This document shows positions 41,771-57,979 of a DNA stretch of 64,000 nucleotides, one piece after another (position 1 is the first letter of the stretch; the number at the start of each line of letters is the position of its first letter). The notes under the pieces were generated by a model. It was not told the origin of the DNA and searched no databases. It worked only from the letters and a program-made list of their open reading frames with translations. The stretch is from Brienomyrus brachyistius (lineage: Eukaryota; Chordata; Actinopteri; Osteoglossiformes; Mormyridae): the NCBI RefSeq assembly GCF_023856365.1, contig NW_026042449.1, positions 62,001 to 126,000 on the forward strand. Reading direction: 5' to 3'. The position numbers and the translations under genes are program-made.

Positions 41771-42449
41771 GCTAATATGCTATGCTAATATGCTAATATG
41801 CTAATATGCTAATATACTATGCTAATATGCTAATATGCTAATATGCTATGCTAATATACTAATATGCTAATATGCTAATATGCTATGCTAATACGCTAAT
41901 ATGCTAACACGCTATGCTAATATGCTAATATGCTAATATGCTATGCTAATATGCTAATATACTAATATGCTAATATGCTATGCTAATATACTATGCTAAT
42001 ATGCTATGCTAATATGCTAATATACTATGCTAATATGCTAATATGCTAATATGCTAATATGCTATGCTAATATGCTAATATGCTATGCTAATATGCTAAT
42101 ATGCTAATACGTTAACACGCTATGCTAATATGCTAATATGCTAATATGCTAATATGCTAATATGCTAATATGCTATGCTAATATGCTAATATGCTAATAT
42201 GCTATACTAATATGCTAATATGCTAATATGCTATGCTAATATGCTAATATGCTAATATGCTAATTTGCTAATATGCTATGCTAATATGCTAATATGCTAA
42301 TATGCTTATATGCTATGTTAATATGCTAATATGCTAATATGCTAATATGCTATGCTAATATGCTAATATGCTAATATGCTAATATGCTATGCTAATATGC
42401 TAATATGCTAATATGCTAATATGCTAATATGCTAATATGCTAATACGCT

Positions 42450-45400
42450 AACACGCTATGCTAATATGCTAATATGCTATGCTAATATGCTAATATACTA
42501 ATATGCTAATTTGCTAATATGCTAATATGCTATGCTAATATGCTAATATGCTAATATGCTAATATGCTAATATGCTAATACGCTAATATGCTAACACGCT
42601 ATGCTAATATGCTAATATGCTAATATGCTAATATGCTATGCTAATATGCTAATATGCTAATACGCTAACACGCTATGCTAATATGCTAATATGCTAATAT
42701 GCTAATATGCTAATATGCTATGCTATGCTAATATGCTAATATGCTAATATGCTAATATGCTAATGTTAATATGCTAATATGCTATGCTAATATGCTAATA
42801 TGCTAATACGCTAATATGCTAACATGCTATGCTAATATGCTAATATGCTAATATGCTAATATGCTATGCTAATATGCTAATATGCTAATATGCTAATATG
42901 CTATGCTAATATGCTAATATGTTAATATGCTAATATGCTATGCTAATATGCTAATATACTAATATGCTAATATGCTATGCTAATACGCTATGCTAACACG
43001 ATATGCTAATATGCTAATATGCTAAAATGCTAATACGCTAATACGCTAATATGCTAACACGCTATGCTAATATGCTAATATGCTAATATGCTAATATGCT
43101 ATGCTAATATGCTAATATGCTAATATGCTAATATGCTAATATACTATGCTAATATACTATGCTAATATGCTAATATGCTAATATGCTAATATGTTAATAT
43201 GCTAATATGCTATGCTAATATGCTAATATGCTAATACACTAACACGCTATGCTAATATGTTAATATGCTAATATGTTATGCTAATATGCTAATATGCTAA
43301 TATGCTAATATGCTATGCTAATATGCTAATATGCTAATATGCTAATATGCTAATACGCTAATACGCTAATATGCTAACACGCTATGCTAATATGCTAATA
43401 TGCTAATATGCTAATATGCTAATATGCTAATATACTATGCTAATATGCTAATATGCTAATACGTTAATACGCTATGCTAATATGCTAATATGCTAATATG
43501 CTAATATGCTATGCTAATATGCTAATATGCTAATATGCTAATATGCTAATATGCTATGCTAATATGCTAATATGCTAATATGCTAATATGCTAACACGCT
43601 ATGCTAATATGCTAATATGCTAATATGCTAATATGCTAATACGCTAATATGCTAACACGCTATGCTAATATGCTAATATGCTAATATGCTAATATGCTAT
43701 GCTAATATGCTAATATGCTAATACGCTAACACGCTATGCTAATATGCTATGCTAATATGCTAATATGCTAATATACTATGCTAATATGCTAATATGCTAA
43801 TATGCTAATATGCTAATATGCTATGCTAATATGCTAATATGCTAATATGCTAATATGCTATGCTATGCTAATATGCTAATATGCTAATACGCTAACACGC
43901 TATGCTAATATGCTAATATGCTAATATGCTAATATGCTAATATGCTAATATGCTAATATGCTATGCTAATATGCTATGCTAATATGCTAATATGCTAATA
44001 TGCTAATATGCTAATATGCTATACTAATATGCTAATATGCTAATATGCTATGCTAATATGCTAATATGCTAATATGCTATGCTAATATGCTAATATGCTA
44101 ATATGCTAATATGCTAATATACTATGCTAATATGCTAATATGCTAATATGTTAATATGCTATGCTAATATGCTATATTAATATGCTATGTTAATACGCTA
44201 ACACGCTATGCTAATATGCTATGCTAATATCCTATGCTAATATGCTATACTAATATGCTAATATGCTAATATGCTAATATGCTAATATACTATGCTAATA
44301 TGCTAATATGCTAATATGCTAATATGCTAATATGCTAATATGCTATGCTAATATGCTAATATGCTAATATGCTATGCTAATATGCTAATATGCTAATATG
44401 TTAATATGCTAACACGCTATGCTAATATGCTAATATGCTATGCTAATATGGTAATATGCTAATATGCTATGCTAATATACTAATATGTTAATATGCTAAT
44501 ATGCTAATATGCTATGCTAATATGCTAATATGCTAATATGCTAATATGCTATGCTAATATGCTAATATGCTAATATGCTATGCTAATATGTTAATATGCT
44601 AATATGCTAATATGCTATGCTAATATGCTAATATGCTAATATGCTAATACGCTAACACGCTATGCTAATATGCTAATATACTAATATGTTAATATGCTAT
44701 GCTAATATGCTATGCTAATATGCTATGCTAATATGCTATGTTAATATGCTAATATGCTAATATGCTAATATGCTAATATGCTAATATACTATGCTAATAT
44801 GCTAATATGCTAATATGCTAATATGCTAATATGCTATGCTAATATGCTAATATGCTATGCTAATATGCTAATATGCTAATACGTTAACACGCTATGCTAA
44901 TATGCTAATATGCTAATATGCTAATATGTTATGCTAATATGCTATGCTAATATGCTAATATGCTAATATGCTAATATGCTAATATGCTATGCTAATATGC
45001 TAATATGCTAATATGCTAATATGCTAACACCTTATACTATGCTAATATGCTAATATGCTAATATGCTAATATGCTAATATGCTAATATGCTAATATGCGA
45101 ATATGCTATGTTAATATGCTAATATGCTAATATGCTAATATGCTAATATGCTATGCTAATATGCTAATATGCTAATACGCTAACACGCTATGCTAATATG
45201 CTAATATGCTAATATGCTAATATACTATGCTAATATGCTAATATGCTAATATGCTAATATGCTAATATACTATGCTAATATGCTAATATGCTAATATGCT
45301 AATATGCTAATATGCTATGCTAATATGCTAATATGCTAATATGCTATGCTAATATGCTAATATGCTAATATGCTAATATGCTAATATGTTAATATGCTAA

Positions 45401-46115
45401 CACGCTATGCTAATATGCTAATATGCTATGCTAATATGGTAATATGCTAATATGCTATGCTAATATACTAATATGTTAATATGCTAATATGCTAATATGC
45501 TATGCTAATATGCTAATATGTTAATATGCTAATATGCTATGCTAATATGCTAATATGCTAATATGCTAATATGCTATGCTAATATGTTAATATGCTAATA
45601 TGCTAATATGCTAATATGCTATGCTAATATGCTAATATGCTAATATGCTAATACGCTAACACGCTATGCTAATATGCTAATATACTAATATGCTAATATG
45701 CTATGCTAATATACTATGCTAATATGCTATGCTAATATGCTATGTTAATATGCTAATATGCTAATATGCTAATATGCTAATATGCTAATATACTATGCTA
45801 ATATGCTAATATGCTAATATGCTAATATGCTATGCTAATATGCTAATATGCTATGCTAATATGCTAATATGCTAATACGTTAACACGCTATGCTAATATG
45901 CTAATATGCTAATATGCTAATATGCTAATATGCTAATATGCTAATATGCTAATATGCTATGCTAATATGCTAATATGTTAATATGCTAATATGCTATGCT
46001 AATATGCTAATATGCTAATATGCTAATATGCTATGTTAATATGCTAATATGCTAATATGCTAATATGCTAATATGCTATGCCAATATGCTAATATGCTAA
46101 TATGCTAATATGCTA
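42450..46115 (+). repeat. ~9 kb superblock, partial copy 3
   Basis: The E1 module at 42.47-43.27 kb (GCTAATGTTA 42,759; ACACGATATG 42,996) is followed by GCTATATTAATATG (about 44,171), ATATCCTATGC (about 44,228), CCTTATACTATG (45,030) and GCGAATATG (45,098), the order found in superblock copies 1 and 2. Offsets to copy 2 are 22,031, 22,012, about 22,060, 22,071 and 22,070. After about 45.9 kb the block gives way to the F family instead of continuing with the 15-20 kb part of the superblock. Confidence 0.78.
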
Positions 46116-46655
46116 ATACGCTAACACGCTATGCTAATATGCTAATATGCTATGCTAATATGCTAATATACTAATATGCTAATTTGCTAATATGCTAATA
46201 TGCTATGCTAATATGCTAATATACTAATATGCTAATATGCTAATATGCTAATACGCTAATATGCTAACACGCTATGCTAATATGCTAATATGCTAATATG
46301 CTAATATGCTATGCTAATATGCTAATATGCTAATACACTAACACGCTATGCTAATATGCTAATATGCTAATATGCTAATATGCTATGCTAATATGCTAAT
46401 ATGCAAATATGCTAATATGCTAATGTTAATATGCTAATATGCTATGCTAATATGCTAATATGCTAATACGCTAATATGCTAACATGCTATGCTAATATGC
46501 TAATATGCTAATATGCTAATATGCTATGCTAATATGCTAATATGCTAATATGCTAATATGCTATGCTAATATGCTAATATGTTAATATGCTAATATGCTA
46601 TGCTAATATGCTAATATACTAATATGCTAATATGCTATGCTAATACGCTATGCTA

Positions 46656-48807
46656 ACACGATATGCTAATATGCTAATATGCTAATATGCTATGCTAATA
46701 TGCTAATATGCTAATACGCTAACACGCTATGCTAATATGCTAATATGCTAATATGCTATGCTAATATACTAATTTGCTATGCTAATATACTAATATGCTA
46801 ATATGCTAATATGCTAATATACTATGCTAATATACTATGCTAATATACTATGCTAATATGCTAATATGCTAATATGCTATGCTAATATGCTATGCTAATA
46901 TGCTAATATGCTAATATGCTAATACACTAACACGCTATGCTAATATGTTAATATGCTAATATGCTATGCTAATATGCTAATATGCTAATATGTTAATATG
47001 CTAATATGCTAATATGCTAATATGCTAATATGCTAATATGCTAATATGCTAATACGCTAACATGCTAACACGCTATGCTAATATGCTAATATGCTAATAT
47101 GCTAATATGCTAATATGCTATGCTAATATGCTAATATGCTAATACGCTAATACGCTATGCTAATATGCTAATATGCTAATATGCTAATATGCTAATATGC
47201 TATGCTAATATGCTAATATGCTAATATAATAATATGCTAATATGCTAATATGCTATGCTAATATGCTAATATGCTAATATGCTAATATGCTAATACGCTA
47301 ACTCGCTATGCTATGCTAATATGCTAATATGCTAATATGCTATGCTAATATGCTAATATGCTAATATGTTAATATGCTAATATGTTAATATGCTAATACG
47401 CTAATATGCTATGCTAATATGCTAATATGCTAATATGCTAATATGCTATGCTAATATGCTAATATGTTAATATGCTAATATGCTATGCTAATATGTTAAT
47501 ATGCTAATATGCTAATATGCTATGTTAATACGCTAATATGCTAATATGCTAATATGCTAATATGCTAATATGCTAACATGCTATGCTAATATGCTAATAT
47601 GCTAATATGCTAATATGCTAATATGCTATGCTAATATGCTAATATGCTAATATGCTAATATGCTAATATGCTATGCTAATATGCTAATATACTAATATGC
47701 TAATATGCTATGCTAATATGCTATGCTAATATGCTATGCTAATACGCTAACACGCTATGCTAATATGCTAATATGCTAATATGCTATGCTAATATGCTAA
47801 TATGCTATGTTAATATGCTAATATGCTATGCTAATATGCTAATATGCTAATATGCTAATATGCTAATATGATATGCTAATATGCTATGCTAATATGCTAT
47901 GCTAATACGCTAACACGCTATGCTAATATGCTAATATGCTATGCTAATATGCTAATATGCTAATATGCTATGCTAATATGCTAATACGCTATCACGCTAT
48001 GCTAATATGCTAATATGCTAATATGCTATGCTAATATGCTAATATGCTAATATGCTATGCTAATATGCTTATATGCTAATATGCTAATATGCTATGCTAA
48101 TATGCTAATATGCTAATACGCTAATATGCTAATATGCTATGCTAATATGCTAATATGCTAATACGCTAACACGCTATGCTAATATGCTAATATGCTAATA
48201 TGCTATGCTAATATGCTATGCTAATATGCTATGCTAATACGCTAACACGCTATGCTAATATGCTAATATGCTAATATATTAATATGCTAATATGCTAATA
48301 TGCTAATATGCTATGCTAATATGCTAATATGCTAATATGCTAATATGCTAATATGCTATGTTAATATGCTAATATGCTAATATGCTAATATGCTAATATG
48401 CTATGCTAATATGCTAATATGCTAATATGCTAATATGCTAATACGCTAACACGCTATGCTAATATGCTATGTTATGCTAATATGCTAATATACTAATATG
48501 CTAATTTGCTAATATGCTAATATGCTATGCTAATATGCTAATATGCTAATATGCTAATATGCTAATATGCTAATATGCTAATATGCTAATATGCTAATAT
48601 GCTATGCTAATATGCTAATATGCTAATACGCTAACACGCTAACATGCTATGCTAATATGCTAATATGCTAATATGCTAATATGCTATGCTAATATGCTAA
48701 TATGCTAATATGCTATGCTAATATGCTAATATGTTAATATGCTAATATGCTATGCTAATATGCTAATATACTAATATGCTAATATGCTATGCTAATACGC
48801 TATGCTA
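46656..48807 (+). repeat. F repeat 1 (full length, 2152 bp)
   Basis: Measured from one ACACGATATG to the next. It holds the ATTTGCTATGC landmark (about 46,772), triple TACTATG (46,820-46,852), AATACACTAACACG (about 46,921), ATAATAATATG (47,226), AACTCGC (about 47,300), GCTATCACGC (about 47,988), ATATATTAATATG (about 48,276) and CGCTAACACGCTAACATGC (about 48,629). This can serve as the reference order for the family. Confidence 0.85.
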
Positions 48808-50346
48808 ACACGATATGCTAATATGCTAATATGCTAATATGCTATGCTAATATGCTAATATGCTAATACGCTAACACGCTATGCTAATATGCTAATATGC
48901 TAATATGCTAATATGCTATGCTAATATACTAATTTGCTATGCTAATATACTAATATGCTAATATGCTAATATGCTAATATACTATGCTAATATACTATGC
49001 TAATATACTATGCTAATATGCTAATATGCTAATATGCTATGCTAATATGCTATGCTAATATGCTAATATGCTAATATGCTAATACACTAACACGCTATGC
49101 TAATATGTTAATATGCTAATATGCTAATATGCTAATATGTTAATATGCTAATATGCTATGCTAATATGCTAATATGCTAATATGCTAATATGCTAATATG
49201 CTAATATGCTAATATGCTAATACGCTAACATGCTAACACGCTATGCTAATATGCTATATATGCTAATATGCTAATATGCTAATATGCTATGCTAATATGC
49301 TAATATGCTAATACGCTAATACGCTATGCTAATATGCTAATATGCTAATATGCTAATATGCTAATATGCTAATATGCTAATATGCTAATATGCTATGCTA
49401 ATATGCTAATATGCTAATATAATAATATGCTAATATGCTAATATGCTATGCTAATATGCTAATATGCTAATATGCTAATATGCTAATACGCTAACTCGCT
49501 ATGCTATGCTAATATGCTAATATGCTAATATGCTATGCTAATATGCTAATATGCTAATATGTTAATATGCTAATATGTTAATATGCTAATACGCTAATAT
49601 GCTATGCTAATATGCTAATATGCTAATATGCTAATATGCTATGCTAATATGCTAATATGTTATGCTAATATGCTATGCTAATATGTTAATATGCTAATAT
49701 GCTAATATGCTATGTTAATACGCTAATATGCTAATATGCTAATATGCTAATATGCTAATATGCTAATATGCTAACATGCTATGCTAATATGCTAATATGC
49801 TAATATGCTAATATGCTAATATGCTATGCTAATATGCTAATATGCTAATATGCTAATATGCTAATATGCTATGCTAATATGCTAATATACTAATATGCTA
49901 ATATGCTATGCTAATATGCTATGCTAATATGCTATGCTAATATGCTAATATGCTAATATGCTATGCTAATATGCTAATATGCTATGTTAATATGCTAATA
50001 TGCTATGCTAATATGCTAATATGCTAATATGCTAATATGCTAATATGATATGCTAATATGCTATGCTAATATGCTATGCTAATATGCTAATATGCAAATA
50101 TGCTAATATGCTAATGTTAATATGCTAATATGCTATGCTAATATGCTAATATGCTAATACGCTAATATGCTAACATGCTATGCTAATATGCTAATATGCT
50201 AATATGCTAATATGCTATGCTAATATGCTAATATGCTAATATGCTAATATGCTATGCTAATATGCTAATATGTTAATATGCTAATATGCTATGCTAATAT
50301 GCTAATATACTAATATGCTAATATGCTATGCTAATACGCTATGCTA
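48808..50346 (+). repeat. F repeat 2 (short form, 1539 bp)
   Basis: It contains ATAATAATATG (49,419) and AACTCGC (about 49,493) but no GCTATCACGC or ATATATTAATATG landmark. Near 50,090 the sequence passes straight to GCAAATATGC and GCTAATGTTA (about 50,110), a sequence also found near 46,400 and 57,710. The back part of the full repeat is thus missing, replaced by a join to the leading sequence of another copy. Confidence 0.8.
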
Positions 50347-52495
50347 ACACGATATGCTAATATGCTAATATGCTAATATGCTATGCTAATATGCTAATAT
50401 GCTAATACGCTAACACGCTATGCTAATATGCTAATATGCTAATATGCTATGCTAATATACTAATTTGCTATGCTAATATACTAATATGCTAATATGCTAA
50501 TATGCTAATATACTATGCTAATATACTATGCTAATATACTATGCTAATATGCTAATATGCTAATATGCTATGCTAATATGCTATGCTAATATGCTAATAT
50601 GCTAATATGCTAATACACTAACACGCTATGCTAATATGTTAATATGCTAATATGCTATGCTAATATGCTAATATGCTATGTTAATATGCTAATATGCTAA
50701 TATGCTAATATGCTAATATGCTAATATGCTAATATGCTAATACGCTAACATGCTAACACGCTATGCTAATATCCTAATATGCTAATATGCTAATATGCTA
50801 ATATGCTATGCTAATATGCTAATATGCTAATACGCTAATACGCTATGCTAATATGCTAATATGCTAATATGCTAATATGCTAATATGCTAATATGCTATG
50901 CTAATATGCTAATATGCTAATATAATAATATGCTAATATGCTAATATGCTATGCTAATATGCTAATATGCTAATATGCTAATATGCTAATACGCTAACTC
51001 GCTATGCTATGCTAATATGCTAATATGCTAATATGCTATGCTAATATGCTAATATGCTAATATGTTAATATGCTAATATGTTAATATGCTAATACGCTAA
51101 TATGCTATGCTAATATGCTAATATGCTAATATGCTAATATGCTATGCTAATATGCTAATATGTTAATATGCTAATATGCTATGCTAATATGTTAATATGC
51201 TAATATGCTAATATGCTATGTTAATACGCTAATATGCTAATATGCTAATATGCTAATATGCTAATATGCTAACATGCTATGCTAATATGCTAATATGCTA
51301 ATATGCTAATATGCTAATATGCTATGCTAATATGCTAATATGCTAATATGCTAATATGCTAATATGCTATGCTAATATGCTAATATACTAATATGCTAAT
51401 ATGCTATGCTAATATGCTATGCTAATATGCTATGCTAATACGCTAACACGCTATGCTAATATGCTAATATGCTAATATGCTATGCTAATATGCTAATATG
51501 CTATGTTAATATGCTAATATGCTATGCTAATATGCTAATATGCTAATATGCTAATATGCTAATATGATATGCTAATATGCTATGCTAATATGCTATGCTA
51601 ATACGCTAACACGCTATGCTAATATGCTAATATGCTATGCTAATATGCTAATATGCTAATATGCTATGCTAATATGCTAATACGCTATCACGCTATGCTA
51701 ATATGCTAATATGCTAATATGCTATGCTAATATGCTAATATGCTAATATGCTATGCTAATATGCTTATATGCTAATATGCTAATATGCTATGCTAATATG
51801 CTAATATGCTAATACGCTAATATGCTAATATGCTATGCTAATATGCTAATATGCTAATACGCTAACACGCTATGCTAATATGCTAATATGCTAATATGCT
51901 ATGCTAATATGCTATGCTAATATGCTATGCTAATACGCTAACACGCTATGCTAATATGCTAATATGTTAATATATTAATATGCTAATATGCTAATATGCT
52001 AATATGCTATGCTAATATGCTAATATGCTAATATGCTAATATGCTAATATGCTATGTTAATATGCTAATATGCTAATATGCTAATATGCTAATATGCTAT
52101 GCTAATATGCTAATATGCTAATATGCTAATATGCTAATACGCTAACACGCTATGCTAATATGCTATGTTATGCTAATATGCTAATATACTAATATGCTAA
52201 TTTGCTAATATGCTAATATGCTATGCTAATATGCTAATATGCTAATATGCTAATATGCTAATATGCTAATATGCTAATATGCTATGCTAATATGCTAATA
52301 TGCTAATACGCTAACACGCTAACATGCTATGCTAATATGCTAATATGCTAATATGCTAATATGCTATGCTAATATGCTAATATGCTAATATGCTAATATG
52401 CTATGCTAATATGCTAATATGTTAATATGCTAATATGCTATGCTAATATGCTAATATACTAATATGCTAATATGCTATGCTAATACGCTATGCTA
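50347..52495 (+). repeat. F repeat 3 (full length, 2149 bp)
   Basis: All landmarks are present: ATAATAATATG at 50,922 (575 bp after the anchor), AACTCGC near 50,997, GCTATCACGC near 51,684 and ATATATTAATATG near 51,970. The spacing from ATAATAATATG to ATCACG is 765 bp, the same as in repeat 1. Confidence 0.85.
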
Positions 52496-55400
52496 ACACG
52501 ATATGCTAATATGCTAATATGCTAATATGCTATGCTAATATGCTAATATGCTAATACGCTAACACGCTATGCTAATATGCTAATATGCTAATATGCTAAT
52601 ATGCTATGCTAATATACTAATTTGCTATGCTAATATACTAATATGCTAATATGCTAATATGCTAATATACTATGCTAATATACTATGCTAATATACTATG
52701 CTAATATGCTAATATGCTAATATGCTATGCTAATATGCTATGCTAATATGCTAATATGCTAATATGCTAATACACTAACACGCTATGCTAATATGTTAAT
52801 ATGCTAATATGCTATGCTAATATGCTAATATGTTAATATGCTAATATGCTATGCTAATATGCTAATATGCTAATATGCTAATATGCTAATATGCTAATAT
52901 GCTAATATGCTAATACGCTAACATGCTAACACGCTATGCTAATATGCTAATATGCTAATATGCTAATATGCTAATATGCTATGCTAATATGCTAATATGC
53001 TAATACGCTAATACGCTATGCTAATATGCTAATATGCTAATATGCTAATATGCTAATATGCTAATATGCTAATATGCTAATATGCTATGCTAATATGCTA
53101 ATATGCTAATATAATAATATGCTAATATGCTAATATGCTATGCTAATATGCTAATATGCTAATATGCTAATATGCTAATACGCTAACTCGCTATGCTATG
53201 CTAATATGCTAATATGCTAATATGCTATGCTAATATGCTAATATGCTAATATGTTAATATGCTAATATGTTAATATGCTAATACGCTAATATGCTATGCT
53301 AATATGCTAATATGCTAATATGCTAATATGCTATGCTAATATGCTAATATGTTATGCTAATATGCTATGCTAATATGTTAATATGCTAATATGCTAATAT
53401 GCTATGTTAATACGCTAATATGCTAATATGCTAATATGCTAATATGCTAATATGCTAACATGCTATGCTAATATGCTAATATGCTAATATGCTAATATGC
53501 TAATATGCTATGCTAATATGCTAATATGCTAATATGCTAATATGCTAATATGCTATGCTAATATGCTAATATACTAATATGCTAATATGCTATGCTAATA
53601 TGCTATGCTAATATGCTATGCTAATATGCTAATATGCTAATATGCTATGCTAATATGCTAATATGCTATGTTAATATGCTAATATGCTATGCTAATATGC
53701 TAATATGCTAATATGCTAATATGCTAATATGATATGCTAATATGCTATGCTAATATGCTATGCTAATACGCTAACACGCTATGCTAATATGCTAATATGC
53801 TATGCTAATATGCTAATATGCTAATATGCTATGCTAATATGCTAATACGCTATCACGCTATGCTAATATGCTAATATGCTATGCTAATATGCTAATATGC
53901 TAATATGCTATGCTAATATGCTTATATGCTAATATGCTAATATGCTATGCTAATATGCTAATATGCTAATACGCTAATATGCTAATATGCTATGCTAATA
54001 TGCTAATATGCTAATACGCTAACACGCTATGCTAATATGCTAATATGCTAATATGCTATGCTAATATGCTATGCTAATATGCTATGCTAATACGCTAACA
54101 CGCTATGCTAATATGCTAATATGCTAATATGTTAATATGCTAATATGCTAATATGCTAATATGCTATGCTAATATGCTAATATGCTAATATGCTAATATG
54201 CTAATATGCTATGTTAATATGCTAATATGCTAATATGCTAATATGCTAATATGCTATGCTAATATGCTAATATGCTAATATGCTAATATGCTAATACGCT
54301 AACACGCTATGCTAATATGCTAATATGTTATGCTAATATGCTAATATACTAATATGCTAATTTGCTAATATGCTAATATGCTATGCTAATATGCTAATAT
54401 GCTAATATGCTAATATGCTAATATGCTAATATGCTAATATGCTATGCTAATATGCTAATATGCTAATACGCTAACACGCTATGCTAATATGCTAATATGC
54501 TAATATGCTAATATGCTAATATGCTAATATGCTAATATGCTATGCTAATATGCTAATATGCTAATATAATAATATGCTAATATGCTAATATGCTAATATG
54601 CTATGCTAATATGCTAATATGCTAATATGCTAATATGCTAATACGCTAACTCGCTATGCTAATATGCTAATATGCTAATATGCTAATATGCTATGCTAAT
54701 ATGCTAATATGCTAATATGTTAATATGCTAATATGTTAATATGCTAATACGCTAATATGCTATGCTAATATGCTAATATGCTAATATGCTATGCTAATAT
54801 GCTAATATGTTAATATGCTAATATGCTATGCTAATATGTTAATATGCTAACATGCTAATATGCTATGTTAATACGCTAATATGCTAATATGCTAATATGC
54901 TAATATGCTAATATGCTAACATGCTATGCTAATATACTAATATGCTAATATGCTAATATGCTAATATGCTATGCTAATATGCTAATATACTAATATGCTA
55001 ATATGCTATGCTAATATGCTATGCTAATATGCTATGCTAATACGCTAACACGCTATGCTAATATGCTAATATGCTAATATGCTAATATGCTATGCTAATA
55101 TGCTAATATGCTATGTTAATATGCTAATATGCTATGCTAATATGCTAATATGCTAATATGCTAATATGCTAATATGATATGCTAATATGCTATGCTAATA
55201 TGCTATGCTAATACGCTAACACGCTATGCTAATATGCTAATATGCTATGCTAATATGCTAATATGCTAATATGCTATGCTAATATGCTAATACGCTATCA
55301 CGCTATGCTAATATGCTAATATGCTATGCTAATATGCTAATATGCTAATATGCTATGCTAATATGCTTATATGCTAATATGCTAATATGCTAATATGCTA

Positions 55401-57979
55401 TGCTAATATGCTAATATGCTAATACGCTAATATGCTAATATGCTATGCTAATATGCTAATATGCTAATACGCTAACACGCTATGCTAATATGCTAATATG
55501 CTAATATGCTATGCTAATATGCTATGCTAATACGCTAACACGCTATGCTAATATGCTAATATGCTAATATGTTAATATACTAATATGCTAATATGCTAAT
55601 ATGCTATGCTAATATGCTAATATGCTAATATGCTAATATGCTAATATGCTATGTTAATATGCTAATATGCTAATATGCTAATATGCTAATATGCTAATAT
55701 GCTATGCTAATATGCTAATATGCTAATATGCTAATATGCTAATACGCTAACACGCTATGCTAATATGCTAATATGCTATGCTAATATGCTAATATACTAA
55801 TATGCTAATTTGCTAATATGCTAATATGCTATGCTAATATGCTAATATGCTAATATGCTAATATGCTAATACGCTAATATGCTAACACGCTATGCTAATA
55901 TGCTAATATGCTAATATGCTATGCTAATATGCTAATATGCTAATACACTAACACGCTATGCTAATATGCTAATATGCTAATATGCTAATATGCTAATATG
56001 CTAATATGCTATGCTAATATGCTAATATGCTAATATGCTAATATGCTAATGTTAATATGCTAATATGCTATGCTAATATGCTAATATGCTAATACGCTAA
56101 TATGCTAACATGCTATGCTAATATGCTAATATGCTAATATGCTAATATGCTATGCTAATATGCTATGCTAATATGCTAATATGCTAATATGCTAATATAA
56201 TAATATGCTAATATGCTAATATGCTATGCTAATATGCTAATATGCTAATATGCTAATATGCTAATACGCTAACTCGCTATGCTAATATGCTAATATGCTA
56301 ATATGCTAATATGCTATGCTAATATGCTAATATGCTAATATGTTAATATGCTAATATGTTAATATGCTAATACGCTAATATGCTATGCTAATATGCTAAT
56401 ATGCTAATATGCTAATATGCTATGCTAATATGCTAATATGTTAATATGCTAATATGCTATGCTAATATGTTAATATGCTAATATGCTAATATGCTATGTT
56501 AATACGCTAATATGCTAATATGCTAATATGCTAATATGCTAATATGCTAACATGCTATGCTAATATGCTAATATGCTAATATGCTAATATGCTAATATGC
56601 TAATATGCTATGCTAATATGCTAATATACTAATATGCTAATATGCTATGCTAATATGCTATGCTAATATGCTATGCTAATACGCTAACACGCTATGCTAA
56701 TATGCTAATATGCTAATATGCTAATATGCTATGCTAATATGCTAATATGCTATGTTAATATGCTAATATGCTATGCTAATATGCTAATATGCTAATATGC
56801 TAATATGCTAATATGATATGCTAATATGCTATGCTAATATGCTATGCTAATACGCTAACACGCTATGCTAATATGCTAATATGCTATGCTAATATGCTAA
56901 TATGCTAATATGCTATGCTAATATGCTAATACGCTATCACGCTATGCTAATATGCTAATATGCTAATATGCTATGCTAATATGCTAATATGCTAATATGC
57001 TATGCTAATATGCTTATATGCTAATATGCTAATATGCTATGCTAATATGCTAATATGCTAATACGCTAATATGCTAATATGCTATGCTAATATGCTAATA
57101 TGCTAATACGCTAACACGCTATGCTAATATGCTAATATGCTAATATGCTATGCTAATATGCTATGCTAATATGCTATGCTAATATGCTATGCTAATATGC
57201 TATGCTAATACGCTAACACGCTATGCTAATATGCTAATATGCTAATATGTTAATATGCTAATATGCTAATATGCTAATATGCTAATATGCTAGCTATGCT
57301 AATATGCTAATATGCTAATATGCTAATATGCTATGTTAATATGCTAATATGCTAATATGCTAATATGCTAATATGCTATGCTAATATGCTAATATGCTAA
57401 TATGCTAATATGCTAATATGCTAATACGCTAACACGCTATGCTAATATGCTAATATGCTATGCTAATATGCTAATATACTAATATGCTAATTTGCTAATA
57501 TGCTAATATGCTATGCTAATATGCTAATATGCTAATATGCTAATATGCTAATATGCTAATACGCTAATATGCTAACACGCTATGCTAATATGCTAATATG
57601 CTAATATGCTAATATGCTATGCTAATATGCTAATATGCTAATACACTAACACGCTATGCTAATATGCTAATATGCTAATATGCTAATATGCTATGCTAAT
57701 ATGCTAATATGCAAATATGCTAATATGCTAATGTTAATATGCTAATATGCTATGCTAATATGCTAATATGCTAATACGCTAATATGCTAACATGCTATGC
57801 TAATATGCTAATATGCTAATATGCTAATATGCTATGCTAATATGCTAATATGCTAATATGCTAATATGCTAATATGCTAATATGCTATGCTAATATGCTA
57901 ATATGTTAATATGCTAATATGCTATGCTAATATGCTAATATACTAATATGCTAATATGCTATGCTAATACGCTATGCTA
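52496..57979 (+). repeat. F repeats 4-6 (tract of three copies lacking ACACGATATG anchors)
   Basis: This 5484-bp interval has one ACACGATATG at its start but three ATAATAATATG landmarks (53,111, 54,566 and 56,197) and three GCTATCACGC landmarks (about 53,850, 55,295 and 56,934). Distances between the two landmarks are 741, 731 and 739 bp. Two copies therefore lost the E1-derived front part, giving ~1.46 and ~1.63 kb spacings. At its right end GCTAATGTTA (about 57,728) precedes the next ACACGATATG, as in the E1 order. Confidence 0.82.
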
